A stretch of 64,000 nt of DNA from NCBI RefSeq assembly GCF_026460985.1, contig NZ_JAPKNM010000001.1:1-64000 (forward strand), written 5' to 3'. The notes under the pieces are model-generated. The model was not told the origin of the DNA, did no database searches, and was given only the letters and a program-made list of their open reading frames with translations. Positions 9,130-16,682 of this stretch are shown piece after piece. Each line of letters begins with the position of its first letter. The stretch's first letter is position 1. The translations under genes were made by a program, and so were the position numbers. This DNA comes from Sphingomonas sp. Its GTDB lineage: Bacteria; Pseudomonadota; Alphaproteobacteria; Sphingomonadales; Sphingomonadaceae.

Positions 9130-9847
9130 TTCCGGCGAAGTCGCCGAGCCCCTTGTCGGTCCCGCAGAGCCGGTCCCAGAAGCGGAAATAGAGGCCGTAA
9201 TTGCAGCCGTAATATTGGTGGTGCCTTTGGTGGTGGCGCGCGGTGATCAGCCATGCGCCCAGCGGGCCGCCATGGACGAAGCGGGGGAAGATCTCCCAGC
9301 CCATATGGTTGGTCACGCCCATGATCGTCATTACGGCAAGCACCAGCCCCAACGCGCCGGCATGGATGGGCACGAGGAAGACCAGCAGGGGAATGACCAC
9401 CGCGCCGGTCGCGGCCTCGACGGGATGGAAGCTCATCGCCGCCCAGGCGGTGGGCGGGCGGCTGGCATGGTGGACGGCATGCGCGAGGCGGAACCAGCGC
9501 GGGCGGTGCATCAGCCGGTGCGTCCAGTAGAACCAGGCATCGTGCGCGATCAGGTAGAGCAGCACCGAGACGGGGAGGTACCAGAGCGGATAATCGGCCA
9601 GGTCGGTGTAGATCCGCGTCCAGCCCCGGTTCTGCCAGCCCCAGGCGACCACGCCCGCCAGCACGCCGTAGATCGCGGCGGAGGCGAGGCTCCAGCCGAT
9701 CTCGCGGCGGATCTGGCGCTCGAGCCCGGCATAGAGCGCCGGTTGCCGGAGCCGCGTGGCGAGAGCGAAGGCGCCCGATACCGCGAGATAGCGCAGCCCG
9801 ACGATCAACGTCATCGCGAATGCGGAGAGGAGGATGGCGAGAGCCAT
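9116..9847 (-). CDS. Sterol desaturase / fatty acid hydroxylase superfamily protein
   Basis: 243-residue membrane di-iron enzyme. The histidine clusters of the superfamily are present in order: HDAWFYWTHRLMH, HAVHHAS and HHQRHH. Several hydrophobic segments flank them. Such enzymes hydroxylate or desaturate lipid substrates. The substrate here is unknown. It lies 1.5 kb from the carotenoid genes, but the motif spacing and length resemble C-5 sterol desaturase-like proteins rather than CrtZ (about 170 residues). Convergent with the flippase gene and separated from tetR by 63 bp. Confidence 0.85.
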   Translation of the reverse strand: MALAILLSAFAMTLIVGLRYLAVSGAFALATRLRQPALYAGLERQIRREIGWSLASAAIYGVLAGVVAWGWQNRGWTRIYTDLADYPLWYLPVSVLLYLIAHDAWFYWTHRLMHRPRWFRLAHAVHHASRPPTAWAAMSFHPVEAATGAVVIPLLVFLVPIHAGALGLVLAVMTIMGVTNHMGWEIFPRFVHGGPLGAWLITARHHQRHHQYYGCNYGLYFRFWDRLCGTDKGLGDFAGTTPR

Positions 9848-9910
9848 ACCCCGGCCTACACCCGCGGGGCGCCCGGCGTCACCCCATCCGCGACGGGGCC
9901 CTCGCGACGC

Positions 9911-10501
9911 TCAGCGCCCGGCTCCCGCGATCAGCGCGATACAATCGTTCGCCACCTGCACGAGCTCCTCGCGCGGCGCGCCGCCGCGGGCGCGGACGCT
10001 CAGCGAATGGAGCATCGAGGCGACGAGCCGGCCCTGCGCTTCAGGCGCGGGGCTGCCCGCCGCGGCGAGCAGTTCGGCGATGCGATCGTCCTCGACCGCG
10101 AGGAACGCGGCGACCTTCTCGCGGACCTGCGGGTCGGAGGCGGCCTGAGTCGCCGCGGTGTTGATGATCAGGCACCCCTCGGGGCCGTCGCTGCCGGTGA
10201 GGTACAGGTCGATGCTCCCGATCAGGATCCGCTCTACCAGGTCGCGCAAGGGGAGCTTCGCCTCGCCCAGGCGGAGCAGCTGGCGCTCGACGCGCGCGGT
10301 GAGCCGCTCGATCGCGGCTATGTACAGAGCGCGCTTGTCGCCGAACGCCGCGGCCAGGCTCGGCCGGGCCAGCCCGGTGGCCTCGGACAGCTCGTCGAGC
10401 GACGTGCCCGCGAAGCCATAGGTGCGGAAGCGCTCGGTCGCGCGGCCGAGTGCCTGGTCGGGGTCGAAGCTGCGCGGCCGGCCGCGCGTCCTGGTCGACA
10501 T
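9911..10501 (-). CDS. TetR/AcrR-family transcriptional regulator
   Basis: 196-residue one-component repressor. The N-terminus RGRPRSFDPDQAL leads into a TetR helix-turn-helix at about residues 28-55 (GTSLDELSEATGLARPSLAAAFGDK pattern). A variable C-terminal ligand domain follows, with GCLIINTA as in several TetR_C groups. It is transcribed divergently from a glutathione transferase gene across 77 bp that hold a palindrome. It therefore probably controls itself and that gene in response to an electrophile or aromatic compound. The ligand is not predictable. Confidence 0.9.
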   Translation of the reverse strand: MSTRTRGRPRSFDPDQALGRATERFRTYGFAGTSLDELSEATGLARPSLAAAFGDKRALYIAAIERLTARVERQLLRLGEAKLPLRDLVERILIGSIDLYLTGSDGPEGCLIINTAATQAASDPQVREKVAAFLAVEDDRIAELLAAAGSPAPEAQGRLVASMLHSLSVRARGGAPREELVQVANDCIALIAGAGR

Positions 10502-10526
10502 TTTATGCGAACCCGCAAAATAATCC

Positions 10527-10561
10527 TTGACCCAAACATTTCTATGCGGGATCGTATAGAA
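10527..10561 (+). promoter_or_regulatory. Divergent tetR/gst promoter region with palindromic operator
   Basis: A -35-like TTGACC lies at 10527-10532. Downstream is a dyad with arms TTCTATGCG (10540-10548) and CGTATAGAA (10553-10561), matching at eight of nine paired positions around a 4-base centre. This is a typical TetR-family operator shape. A related TTTTATGCGAAC occurs at 10501, overlapping the tetR start codon, possibly a second half site. The operator would cover the -10 region of the GST gene. Confidence 0.6.
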
Positions 10562-10578
10562 ATCAAGGGAGAATGGTC

Positions 10579-11193
10579 ATGAAGCTCTATTTTCGCCCCT
10601 TCGCCTGCTCGCTCGCGGCGCGGATCGCGCTGGAGGAAGCCGAGCTCGACGCCGAATTCGTCCAGGTTCCCGCGGACGGGCGCCTCGCCGACGGCCGCCA
10701 TTTCAGCCAGCTCAGCCCGATGGGCTATGTCCCCGCGATCGAGACGCGCGGCGGCTTCGTACTCACCGAGGGGCCGGCGGTGCTCACCTATATCGCCGAG
10801 CTCGCGCCCGAGGGGTCGCTGAGCTTCACCGGCTTCTCGGACGCGCATTACCGGATGCTCGCCTGGCTCAACTTCACCGGCACCGAGCTGCACAAGGCGG
10901 TGTTCACGCCCCTGCTCGGCAAGACCGCGGGTCCCGAGGAGCGCGCGGCGGCGCTGGCGCGTGTCGCCAAGCCCTTCGGCGTGCTGTCGCGGCATCTGGA
11001 GGGACGCGAGTTCCTCGAGGACAGGTTCACCGTCGCCGACGCCTATCTGCTCAGCGTGCTCAACTGGTGCGAGCATTCGGGCGTGGGGATCGCCGACTGG
11101 CCGGTGCTGTCCGACTATCGCACGCGCCTGCGCACCCGCCCCTCGGTCGCCCGCGCGATGGCCGAGGAATGGCCCCTGCTCAAGGCCGCCTGA
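10579..11193 (+). CDS. Glutathione S-transferase family protein (beta-class-like)
   Basis: 204 residues with the N-terminal thioredoxin-fold domain (MKLYFRPFAC, about 1-80) and the C-terminal all-helical domain (90-204). Cys10 sits where beta-class enzymes carry their catalytic cysteine. LSPMGYVPAI and LTEGPAVLTYIAE are the expected glutathione-binding segments. ATG 10579 is chosen over ATG 10573 because AAGGGA at 10565-10570 is 8 bases from the former and only 2 from the latter. Likely under control of the divergent TetR regulator. Followed by a strong terminator. Confidence 0.88.
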   Translation: MKLYFRPFACSLAARIALEEAELDAEFVQVPADGRLADGRHFSQLSPMGYVPAIETRGGFVLTEGPAVLTYIAELAPEGSLSFTGFSDAHYRMLAWLNFTGTELHKAVFTPLLGKTAGPEERAAALARVAKPFGVLSRHLEGREFLEDRFTVADAYLLSVLNWCEHSGVGIADWPVLSDYRTRLRTRPSVARAMAEEWPLLKAA

Positions 11194-11241
11194 GGCAAAG
11201 CTCCGGGAGCGGGCCGCATCGCTCCGCTCCCACCACTCCTG

Positions 11242-11270
11242 CCCTCCCCGGTCCACCGGGGAGGGTTTTT
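11242..11270 (+). terminator. Rho-independent terminator of the GST gene
   Basis: Perfect 10-bp stem (CCCTCCCCGG / CCGGGGAGGG) with a TCCA loop followed immediately by TTTTT. It ends 37 bp before crtY and separates the two transcription units. Confidence 0.9.
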
Positions 11271-11307
11271 GTTGGTACGCTCTTCGCCCTTCAGCTAGGC
11301 CGAGGCG

Positions 11308-12468
11308 ATGTCGGCCACGATCAGCTGCGACCTCGCCATCGTCGGCGGCGGTCTTGCCGGGGGGCTGATCGCGCTCGCGGTCCAGAAGCAGCACCCCGAG
11401 GCCGAACTGCGGCTGATCGAAGCCTCGTCGCATCTCGGCGGCAATCATTTCTGGTCGTTCTTCGCGAGCGACGTGGCGCCCGCCCATCGCTGGATGGTGT
11501 CGCCGCTCATCACTTATGGCTGGACGCGCTACGACGTCGCCTTTCCGGGCCATGCGCGAACGCTCAGGTCGCCTTATTACACGATCGATTCCCGCCATTT
11601 CGAACGCATGGTGACGAGCGCGCTGCCCGCAGAGGCAGTGCTGCTCGGCCGCAAGGTGCTCGCCGCGAGCAGCACCGCGGTGGTGCTCGCCGACGGCGAC
11701 CGCGTGCAGGCGAAGGGCGTGATCGATTGCCGCGGCGCGGGCGACCTCGCGACGCTCGATCTCGGCTGGCAGAAATTCCTCGGCCGCGAGCTCGTCCTCG
11801 CCGCGCCGCACGGGCGCGAGCGCCCGATGGTGATGGACGCGACGGTCGCGCAGCTGGACGGCTATCGCTTCGCCTATTGCCTGCCCTTCGCCCCCGACCG
11901 GATCTTCGTCGAGGACACCTATTACAGCGACGGCCCGGAAGTGGACGCGGCGACGCTGGGCGACCGAATCGATTCCTACGCCGCCGCGCAAGGCTGGCAG
12001 GTCGAGAAGATCGCGCGCGAGGAATCGGGGGCGCTTCCCGTCGCGATGGGCGGGGATTTCGAGGCATATTGGCGTTCGGGCGGGCACAATGTCGCCAAGG
12101 CGGGCGTGCGCGCCGGGCTGTTCCACCCGCTCACCGGCTATTCGCTGCCCGACGCGGTGCGCACCGCCGCCTTGGTCGCGGATACCGGCGATTTCGAGGG
12201 GCAGGCGCTGCACGATCTGCTCCACGCGCATGCGCGGCGCACCTGGCGCGGGCGCCGTTTCTACCGGATGCTGGCGGCGATGCTGTTCAAGGCGGCCGAG
12301 CCCGAGGAACGCTATCGGATACTCGAGCGCTTCTATCGACTGGACGAAGAGCTGATCCGCCGCTTCTATGCGGCCAGATCGAACCTGGGCGACAAGATCC
12401 GGGTGATGACGGGCAAGCCGCCGGTGCCGATCGGCCGGGCGGTGCGCGCGATAACGGGGGTCGAATGA
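11308..12468 (+). CDS. crtY: Lycopene beta-cyclase
   Basis: 386-residue flavoprotein that closes the ends of lycopene to give beta-carotene, acting at the membrane. The N-terminus has the dinucleotide-binding motif (LAIVGGGLAGGL). Family motifs follow: GGNHFWSF, VIDCRGAG, YCLPFAPDRIFVEDTYYSDG and FHPLTGYSLPDAV. It is the first gene after the GST terminator. Its stop overlaps the crtI start as ATGA, so the two are translationally coupled. Confidence 0.94.
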   Translation: MSATISCDLAIVGGGLAGGLIALAVQKQHPEAELRLIEASSHLGGNHFWSFFASDVAPAHRWMVSPLITYGWTRYDVAFPGHARTLRSPYYTIDSRHFERMVTSALPAEAVLLGRKVLAASSTAVVLADGDRVQAKGVIDCRGAGDLATLDLGWQKFLGRELVLAAPHGRERPMVMDATVAQLDGYRFAYCLPFAPDRIFVEDTYYSDGPEVDAATLGDRIDSYAAAQGWQVEKIAREESGALPVAMGGDFEAYWRSGGHNVAKAGVRAGLFHPLTGYSLPDAVRTAALVADTGDFEGQALHDLLHAHARRTWRGRRFYRMLAAMLFKAAEPEERYRILERFYRLDEELIRRFYAARSNLGDKIRVMTGKPPVPIGRAVRAITGVE

Positions 12469-13943
12469 AGAAAGCGGCAGTGATCGGTGCAGGGATAGGC
12501 GGGCTCGCGCTCGCGATCCGCCTGCAATCGGCGGGGGTGGACACGACCATCCTCGAGGCGCGCGACAAGCCCGGCGGGCGCGCCTATTTCTGGGAGCGCG
12601 AGGGCTTCACCTTCGATGCCGGGCCCACGGTGATCACCGCGCCCGAGGCGCTGCAGGAATTGTGGCGGCTCTCCGGGCACGATATTTCCGAGGACGTGAA
12701 GCTGGTGCCGGTCGCGCCCTTCTACCGCCTCTCCTGGCCCGACGGCACCGCCTTCGACTATTCGAACGACGACGCGCAACTGGGCGCCGAGATCGCCCGG
12801 CTCAGCCCCGAGGACGTGGCGGGCTATCGGCGCTTCCTCAAATATTCGGAAGGCGTGTACCGCGAAGGCTATCAGAAGCTCGGCCATGTCGCGTTCCTCG
12901 ATTTCGGTTCGATGGTCCGCGCCGCGCCGGCGCTGGTGAAATACCAGGCCTGGCGCTCGGTCTATTCGATGGTGTCGAGCTATGTGAAGGACGAGAAGCT
13001 GCGCCAGGCGCTGAGCTTCCACACCTTGCTGGTCGGCGGCAATCCGATGGCGACGAGCGCGATCTACGCGCTGATCCACAAGCTCGAGCGCGCCGGCGGG
13101 GTCTGGTACGCCCAGGGCGGCACCAACCGGCTGGTCGCGGGGATGGTCCGCCATTTCGAGCGCCTGGGCGGCGTGGTGCGGCTCGGCGACGCCGTCTCGG
13201 CGATCCACACGCTCGGCGATCGCGCGACGGGGCTCAGCACCGAAAGCGGCTTCGAGCTGGCGGTCGACGCCGTCGCCAGCAATGCCGACATCGTCCACAG
13301 CTATCGTACCCTGCTCAAGGATTCGCGCAGCGCCCAGCGCACGGCATCGAAGCTGGAGCACAAGCGCTTCTCGCCCTCGCTCTTCCTCGTCCATTTCGGC
13401 GTGCGCGGTACCTTTCCCGAGATCCCGCACCATTCGGTCCTGTTCGGACCGCGCTACCAGGGCTTGCTCGAGGACATCTACGATCACGGTGTGCTGAGCG
13501 AGGATTTCTCGCTCTATCTCCATCATCCGAGCGCGACCGATCCGAACGTGGCGCCCGAAGGCCATTCGACCTTTTACGCGCTTGCGCCGGTGCCGCATCT
13601 GGGCAAGTTCCCTGCCGACTGGCGCGAGGTGGGGCCGGTGCTCGAGGAGCGCATCCTTGCCGAGGTTGCCCGCCGGCTGATCCCCGACCTCAAGGACAGG
13701 ATCGTCACCAGATTCTCCTATGCGCCGCCCGATTTCGCGGCCGATCTCCATGCGCATCTCGGCTCGGCGTTCAGCCTCGAGCCGATCCTGACGCAGAGCG
13801 CCTATTTCCGGGTGCATAATCGCGACGATTCGATCTCGAACCTCTATTTCGTCGGTGCGGGCACGCATCCGGGCGCGGGCATCCCCGGCGTGGTCGGAAG
13901 CGCCAAGGCGACCGCGGCGCTGATGCTGGGAGGCGGCCGGTGA
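12465..13943 (+). CDS. crtI: Phytoene desaturase
   Basis: 492-residue CrtI-type FAD desaturase that converts phytoene stepwise to lycopene. The N-terminal KKAAVIGAGIGGLALAIRL FAD motif begins at residue 2. Typical PGGRAYFWEREGFTFDAGPT and QGGTNRLV segments follow, with the C-terminal NLYFVGAGTHPGAGIPGV signature near 455-475. ATG 12465 overlaps the crtY stop. The 71 bp after it lead to the LOG-family gene. Confidence 0.95.
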   Translation: MKKAAVIGAGIGGLALAIRLQSAGVDTTILEARDKPGGRAYFWEREGFTFDAGPTVITAPEALQELWRLSGHDISEDVKLVPVAPFYRLSWPDGTAFDYSNDDAQLGAEIARLSPEDVAGYRRFLKYSEGVYREGYQKLGHVAFLDFGSMVRAAPALVKYQAWRSVYSMVSSYVKDEKLRQALSFHTLLVGGNPMATSAIYALIHKLERAGGVWYAQGGTNRLVAGMVRHFERLGGVVRLGDAVSAIHTLGDRATGLSTESGFELAVDAVASNADIVHSYRTLLKDSRSAQRTASKLEHKRFSPSLFLVHFGVRGTFPEIPHHSVLFGPRYQGLLEDIYDHGVLSEDFSLYLHHPSATDPNVAPEGHSTFYALAPVPHLGKFPADWREVGPVLEERILAEVARRLIPDLKDRIVTRFSYAPPDFAADLHAHLGSAFSLEPILTQSAYFRVHNRDDSISNLYFVGAGTHPGAGIPGVVGSAKATAALMLGGGR

Positions 13944-14014
13944 CGGAAGCGGATTACGCGCCGGCCATTTTCTGGCATGCGCCGCCGATCGATTGAAACG
14001 GACGGATTGAAATA

Positions 14015-14596
14015 ATGAAGCGCGTCGCTGTCTATTGCGGGTCGGCCACTCCGGCCGATCCGGTCTATATCGAATCCGCCCGCAACGTGGGCCGCAGCCT
14101 TGCCGAGCGCGGCATCGGCGTCGTCTATGGCGGCGGCAAGCTCGGGCTGATGGGCGCGGTCGCCGATTCGGCGCTGGCGGCCGGCGGCGAAGTGATCGGC
14201 GTCATCCCCCAGGCCCTGGTCAGCGCCGAAGTCGCGCATCGCGGCCTTACCGAGCTCCACGTCGTCGAGACGATGCACGAGCGCAAGAAGCTGTTCACCG
14301 ACCTTGCCGACGGCTTCGTCAACCTGCCCGGCGGCACCGGCACGATGGACGAATTGTGGGAGGCGCTGAGCTGGGCGCAGCTCGGCTACCATGCCGATCC
14401 GATCGGGCTGCTCAACATCGCGGGCTATTACGACAAGCTCGTCGATTTCTGGGGGCATATGGGCCAGGTCGGCTTCCTGCGGCCGCAGCACCAGGGGCTG
14501 CTGCTGGTCGAAAGCGACCTCGATGCCCTGCTCGCCAAGATGGCCAGCTTCGAGCCGACCGTGCCGATCATCCGCATGGCGCGCGAGGAGCTGTGA
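14015..14596 (+). CDS. LOG-family cytokinin riboside 5'-monophosphate phosphoribohydrolase-like protein
   Basis: 193-residue Rossmann-fold protein (TIGR00730 type). The family signature is complete: R90-K91 in the MHERK segment and P105-G-G-T-G-T110 with E113. Members cleave the N-glycosidic bond of nucleoside monophosphates (AMP or cytokinin nucleotides). The bacterial physiological substrate is often unclear. It is embedded between crtI and crtB, and its stop overlaps the crtB GTG start, so it is translated with the carotenoid genes. No role in carotenoid chemistry is known to me. Confidence 0.9.
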   Translation: MKRVAVYCGSATPADPVYIESARNVGRSLAERGIGVVYGGGKLGLMGAVADSALAAGGEVIGVIPQALVSAEVAHRGLTELHVVETMHERKKLFTDLADGFVNLPGGTGTMDELWEALSWAQLGYHADPIGLLNIAGYYDKLVDFWGHMGQVGFLRPQHQGLLLVESDLDALLAKMASFEPTVPIIRMAREEL

Positions 14597-15549
14597 CTCC
14601 AGCCCGCGACGCGATCGTCGCGACCGCGGGCGAATCGATTGCGCGAGGCTCGCGGAGCTTCGCGGCGGCAAGCCGGCTGTTCGATCGCGCCACGCGCGAG
14701 CGGGCCTGGCTGCTCTATGCCTGGTGCCGCGCCTGCGACGACCTGGTCGACGGGCAGGACCATGGACATGGCAGAATGGAGGTCGGTGACGCCGCCGCGC
14801 GGCTCGATGCGATCCGCTTGCGCACCGCGGCGGCGCTCGAAGGCCGGTGGGTCGGCGATCCAGCCTTCGATGCGCTGCGCATCGTCGCCGAGGAGACCGC
14901 CATGCCGCACGGATATGTGTGGGACGTGGTGGAAGGCTTCGCGCTCGACACCGCGGGCTGGCAACCGGCAACCGAGGGCGACCTGCTCCGCTATTGCTAC
15001 CATGTAGCGGGCGCGGTGGGCTGCATGATGGCGGTGGTGCTCGGCGTGCCGCCCGCTGAGGACGAATTGCTCGACCGCGCCTGCGATCTCGGGCTCGCCT
15101 TCCAGCTCGCCAACATCGCCCGCGATGTCGGCGAGGATGCCGCGGCAGGGCGCTGCTATCTGCCCACCGACTGGCTGCGCGAGGCGGGGATCGCACGCAA
15201 CGACGTGATGGCCGACCGAGCCGCGCTCGCGGGCATCGCACGGCGGCTGACGCGGCACGCGGGCGAATATGAGGCGCGCGCGCGAATCGGCGCGGCGGCC
15301 TTGCCCTTCCGCTCCGCCTGGGCCGTGCTCGCGGCGGCCGGCATCTATGGCGACATCGCCCGGCGCGTCGAGCGGCACGGCGCGGCGGCTTGGGATAGGC
15401 GTGTCACGGTTTCCGCGGCGGAGAAGGCATTGTGGATCGCGCGCGCCGCGGTGCAGGCTTTCAACCGCAAGCGGCTCCACGCCGACGCGAAGTTCGCGAC
15501 CCCCGATTGGTCAAGGCCGCGTCAACCAGGTCGCGAAAGCGCTTCCTAA
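14593..15549 (+). CDS. crtB: Phytoene synthase
   Basis: 318-residue prenyl synthase that joins two geranylgeranyl diphosphates into phytoene. The two aspartate-rich metal-binding motifs are visible: D49-D-L-V-D53 and NIARDVGED near residue 175. The YCYHVAGAVG segment around residue 135 and the LPTDWLREAGI motif also fit squalene/phytoene synthases. The start is GTG 14593, overlapping the LOG stop as GTGA. There is no crtE, crtZ or crtG in the window, so precursor supply and later hydroxylation must come from elsewhere. Confidence 0.94.
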   Translation: MTPARDAIVATAGESIARGSRSFAAASRLFDRATRERAWLLYAWCRACDDLVDGQDHGHGRMEVGDAAARLDAIRLRTAAALEGRWVGDPAFDALRIVAEETAMPHGYVWDVVEGFALDTAGWQPATEGDLLRYCYHVAGAVGCMMAVVLGVPPAEDELLDRACDLGLAFQLANIARDVGEDAAAGRCYLPTDWLREAGIARNDVMADRAALAGIARRLTRHAGEYEARARIGAAALPFRSAWAVLAAAGIYGDIARRVERHGAAAWDRRVTVSAAEKALWIARAAVQAFNRKRLHADAKFATPDWSRPRQPGRESAS

Positions 15550-15564
15550 GCCGCAAGCCGTCAA

Positions 15565-15771
15565 GTGACGCGGATGACGATGCTTTCGCTCAAGCTCTCA
15601 CGCGCCGTGGCCCAGGGGCGCGCCGCTCCCGACCGCCCCGAGAACCGTGCCGCTTTGCTCGTGACGCTGCTGCGCAAGCGCGCCGCCGCCTACAATGCCG
15701 GCGCGCACGATCTCGAGGCGCTGCTCCGCGACCAGATCCGCTGGGCGCTGCCGATCGAACGCGAGGGTTAA
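15565..15771 (+). CDS. Small basic protein of unknown function
   Basis: 68 residues, rich in Arg, Ala and Leu with no transmembrane segment and two probable amphipathic helices. It begins 15 bp after crtB with GTG 15565 (in-frame ATGs at 15574 and 15580 are alternatives), so it could be the last gene of the crt unit. No motif is recognised. Shortness and the lack of a clear ribosome-binding site keep the call tentative. Confidence 0.45.
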   Translation: MTRMTMLSLKLSRAVAQGRAAPDRPENRAALLVTLLRKRAAAYNAGAHDLEALLRDQIRWALPIEREG

Positions 15772-15777
15772 ACCATC

Positions 15778-15882
15778 CGTTCGTCCCCGGACTTGATCCG
15801 GGGTTGTCGAAGCACCGTTCTTCTTCTTCTTCGTCTTGGGGGGCAGAATAAGGACGGCCCTTCGACAAGCTCAGGGCGAACG
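15778..15882. repeat. Composite REP-like palindromic element
   Basis: The right part (15858-15882) is the dispersed CCCTTCGACAAGCTCAGGG type followed by CGAACG. Its partner on the left has CGTTCG (15778-15783) and TTGTCGAAG (15804-15812) but carries a second palindrome between them, CCCCGGA-CTTGA-TCCGGGG (15785-15803). The middle is a TTC-rich spacer. Both units look like intergenic repeats common in sphingomonads and other alphaproteobacteria. It separates the crt unit from the next gene and may stop or protect transcripts. Confidence 0.7.
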
Positions 15883-15990
15883 CATTTGATGCACTTAACC
15901 GTCTCGGTCGTCCCTAGCGCGGCTTTCATCGCAGCCTCGCGGACATTGCCACGAGTATCCTTCTAGCGTCGGGCTTCCGGGAGAGCCTCG

Positions 15991-16545
15991 ATGCGTATTC
16001 TTGCCGCCTTGTTCGCCGCCATTTTGCTTTCGGTCATGCCCACGAAGGCACGCGCCGACGACGCTTCCGAGCTGGTCGGCCATTGGGGCGTGGTCTTCAC
16101 CAGCAAGGAACTGGTGCGCGTGCCGGTGCTGCGCGATCGGCCGACCGTATCGCTCGCCGGGCCGGGCATGGTCACCAGGCGAGGACCGCTGTTCAGCACC
16201 GTGCTGCGGGACGAGGAAGTGCCGATGGAGGTGGAGCATTCGATCAGCCTGCAGATCCATGCCGATGGTCGCTTCAAGCTGATGACGCATGACGCGCGCG
16301 CCGCCTCGCCCACCAATGATTGCCGGGTCCGCGCGGGCTTCAAGCGCGAGGGAATGGTCGGCCGCGCCAATGGCGGGCTGGTGCTGAGGAGCAGCAGCGG
16401 TCTTTTCCGCAAAGCCGATTGTGATGCCGCCCCCGAGGACAGGCGCGAGGGAGAGAGCGTCCATATGGTCCGCCGGGAAGGTGCGCTGCTGGTGGTGACC
16501 GGTGACGACGGCACGGTCTGGCAGCTCCGGAAAGTGACCGGATAG
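15991..16545 (+). CDS. Exported protein of unknown function
   Basis: 184 residues. The N-terminus is a clear Sec signal peptide (hydrophobic core 5-16, cleavage probably after ARA near residue 22). The mature part is beta-rich and has two cysteines (in NDCRV and KADCD) that could form a disulfide in the periplasm. It starts with ELVGHWGVVF, reminiscent of lipocalin-like or DUF1579-type starts, but no family is assigned. Flanked by a REP-like element upstream and 137 bp without features before the ABC exporter. Confidence 0.7.
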   Translation: MRILAALFAAILLSVMPTKARADDASELVGHWGVVFTSKELVRVPVLRDRPTVSLAGPGMVTRRGPLFSTVLRDEEVPMEVEHSISLQIHADGRFKLMTHDARAASPTNDCRVRAGFKREGMVGRANGGLVLRSSSGLFRKADCDAAPEDRREGESVHMVRREGALLVVTGDDGTVWQLRKVTG

Positions 16546-16682
16546 CGGCTCAGCCGCACGCTCCACGGCGTGGTCCGCGGCGCATCGACCGCCCTTTCCT
16601 TCGGGGACAAAACGAAGCGTGATCCGGCCCGTTCCGGCGGGAACGTTGCATCGCGGCGCGATAGGCACCAAATCGCGGTTCG

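Noticed and set aside
9116-9847. Sterol desaturase-like gene as the carotene hydroxylase CrtZ
   Set aside because: Length (243 residues) and histidine-box spacing fit C-5 desaturase-like proteins, and it is separated from the crt genes by the TetR/GST pair.
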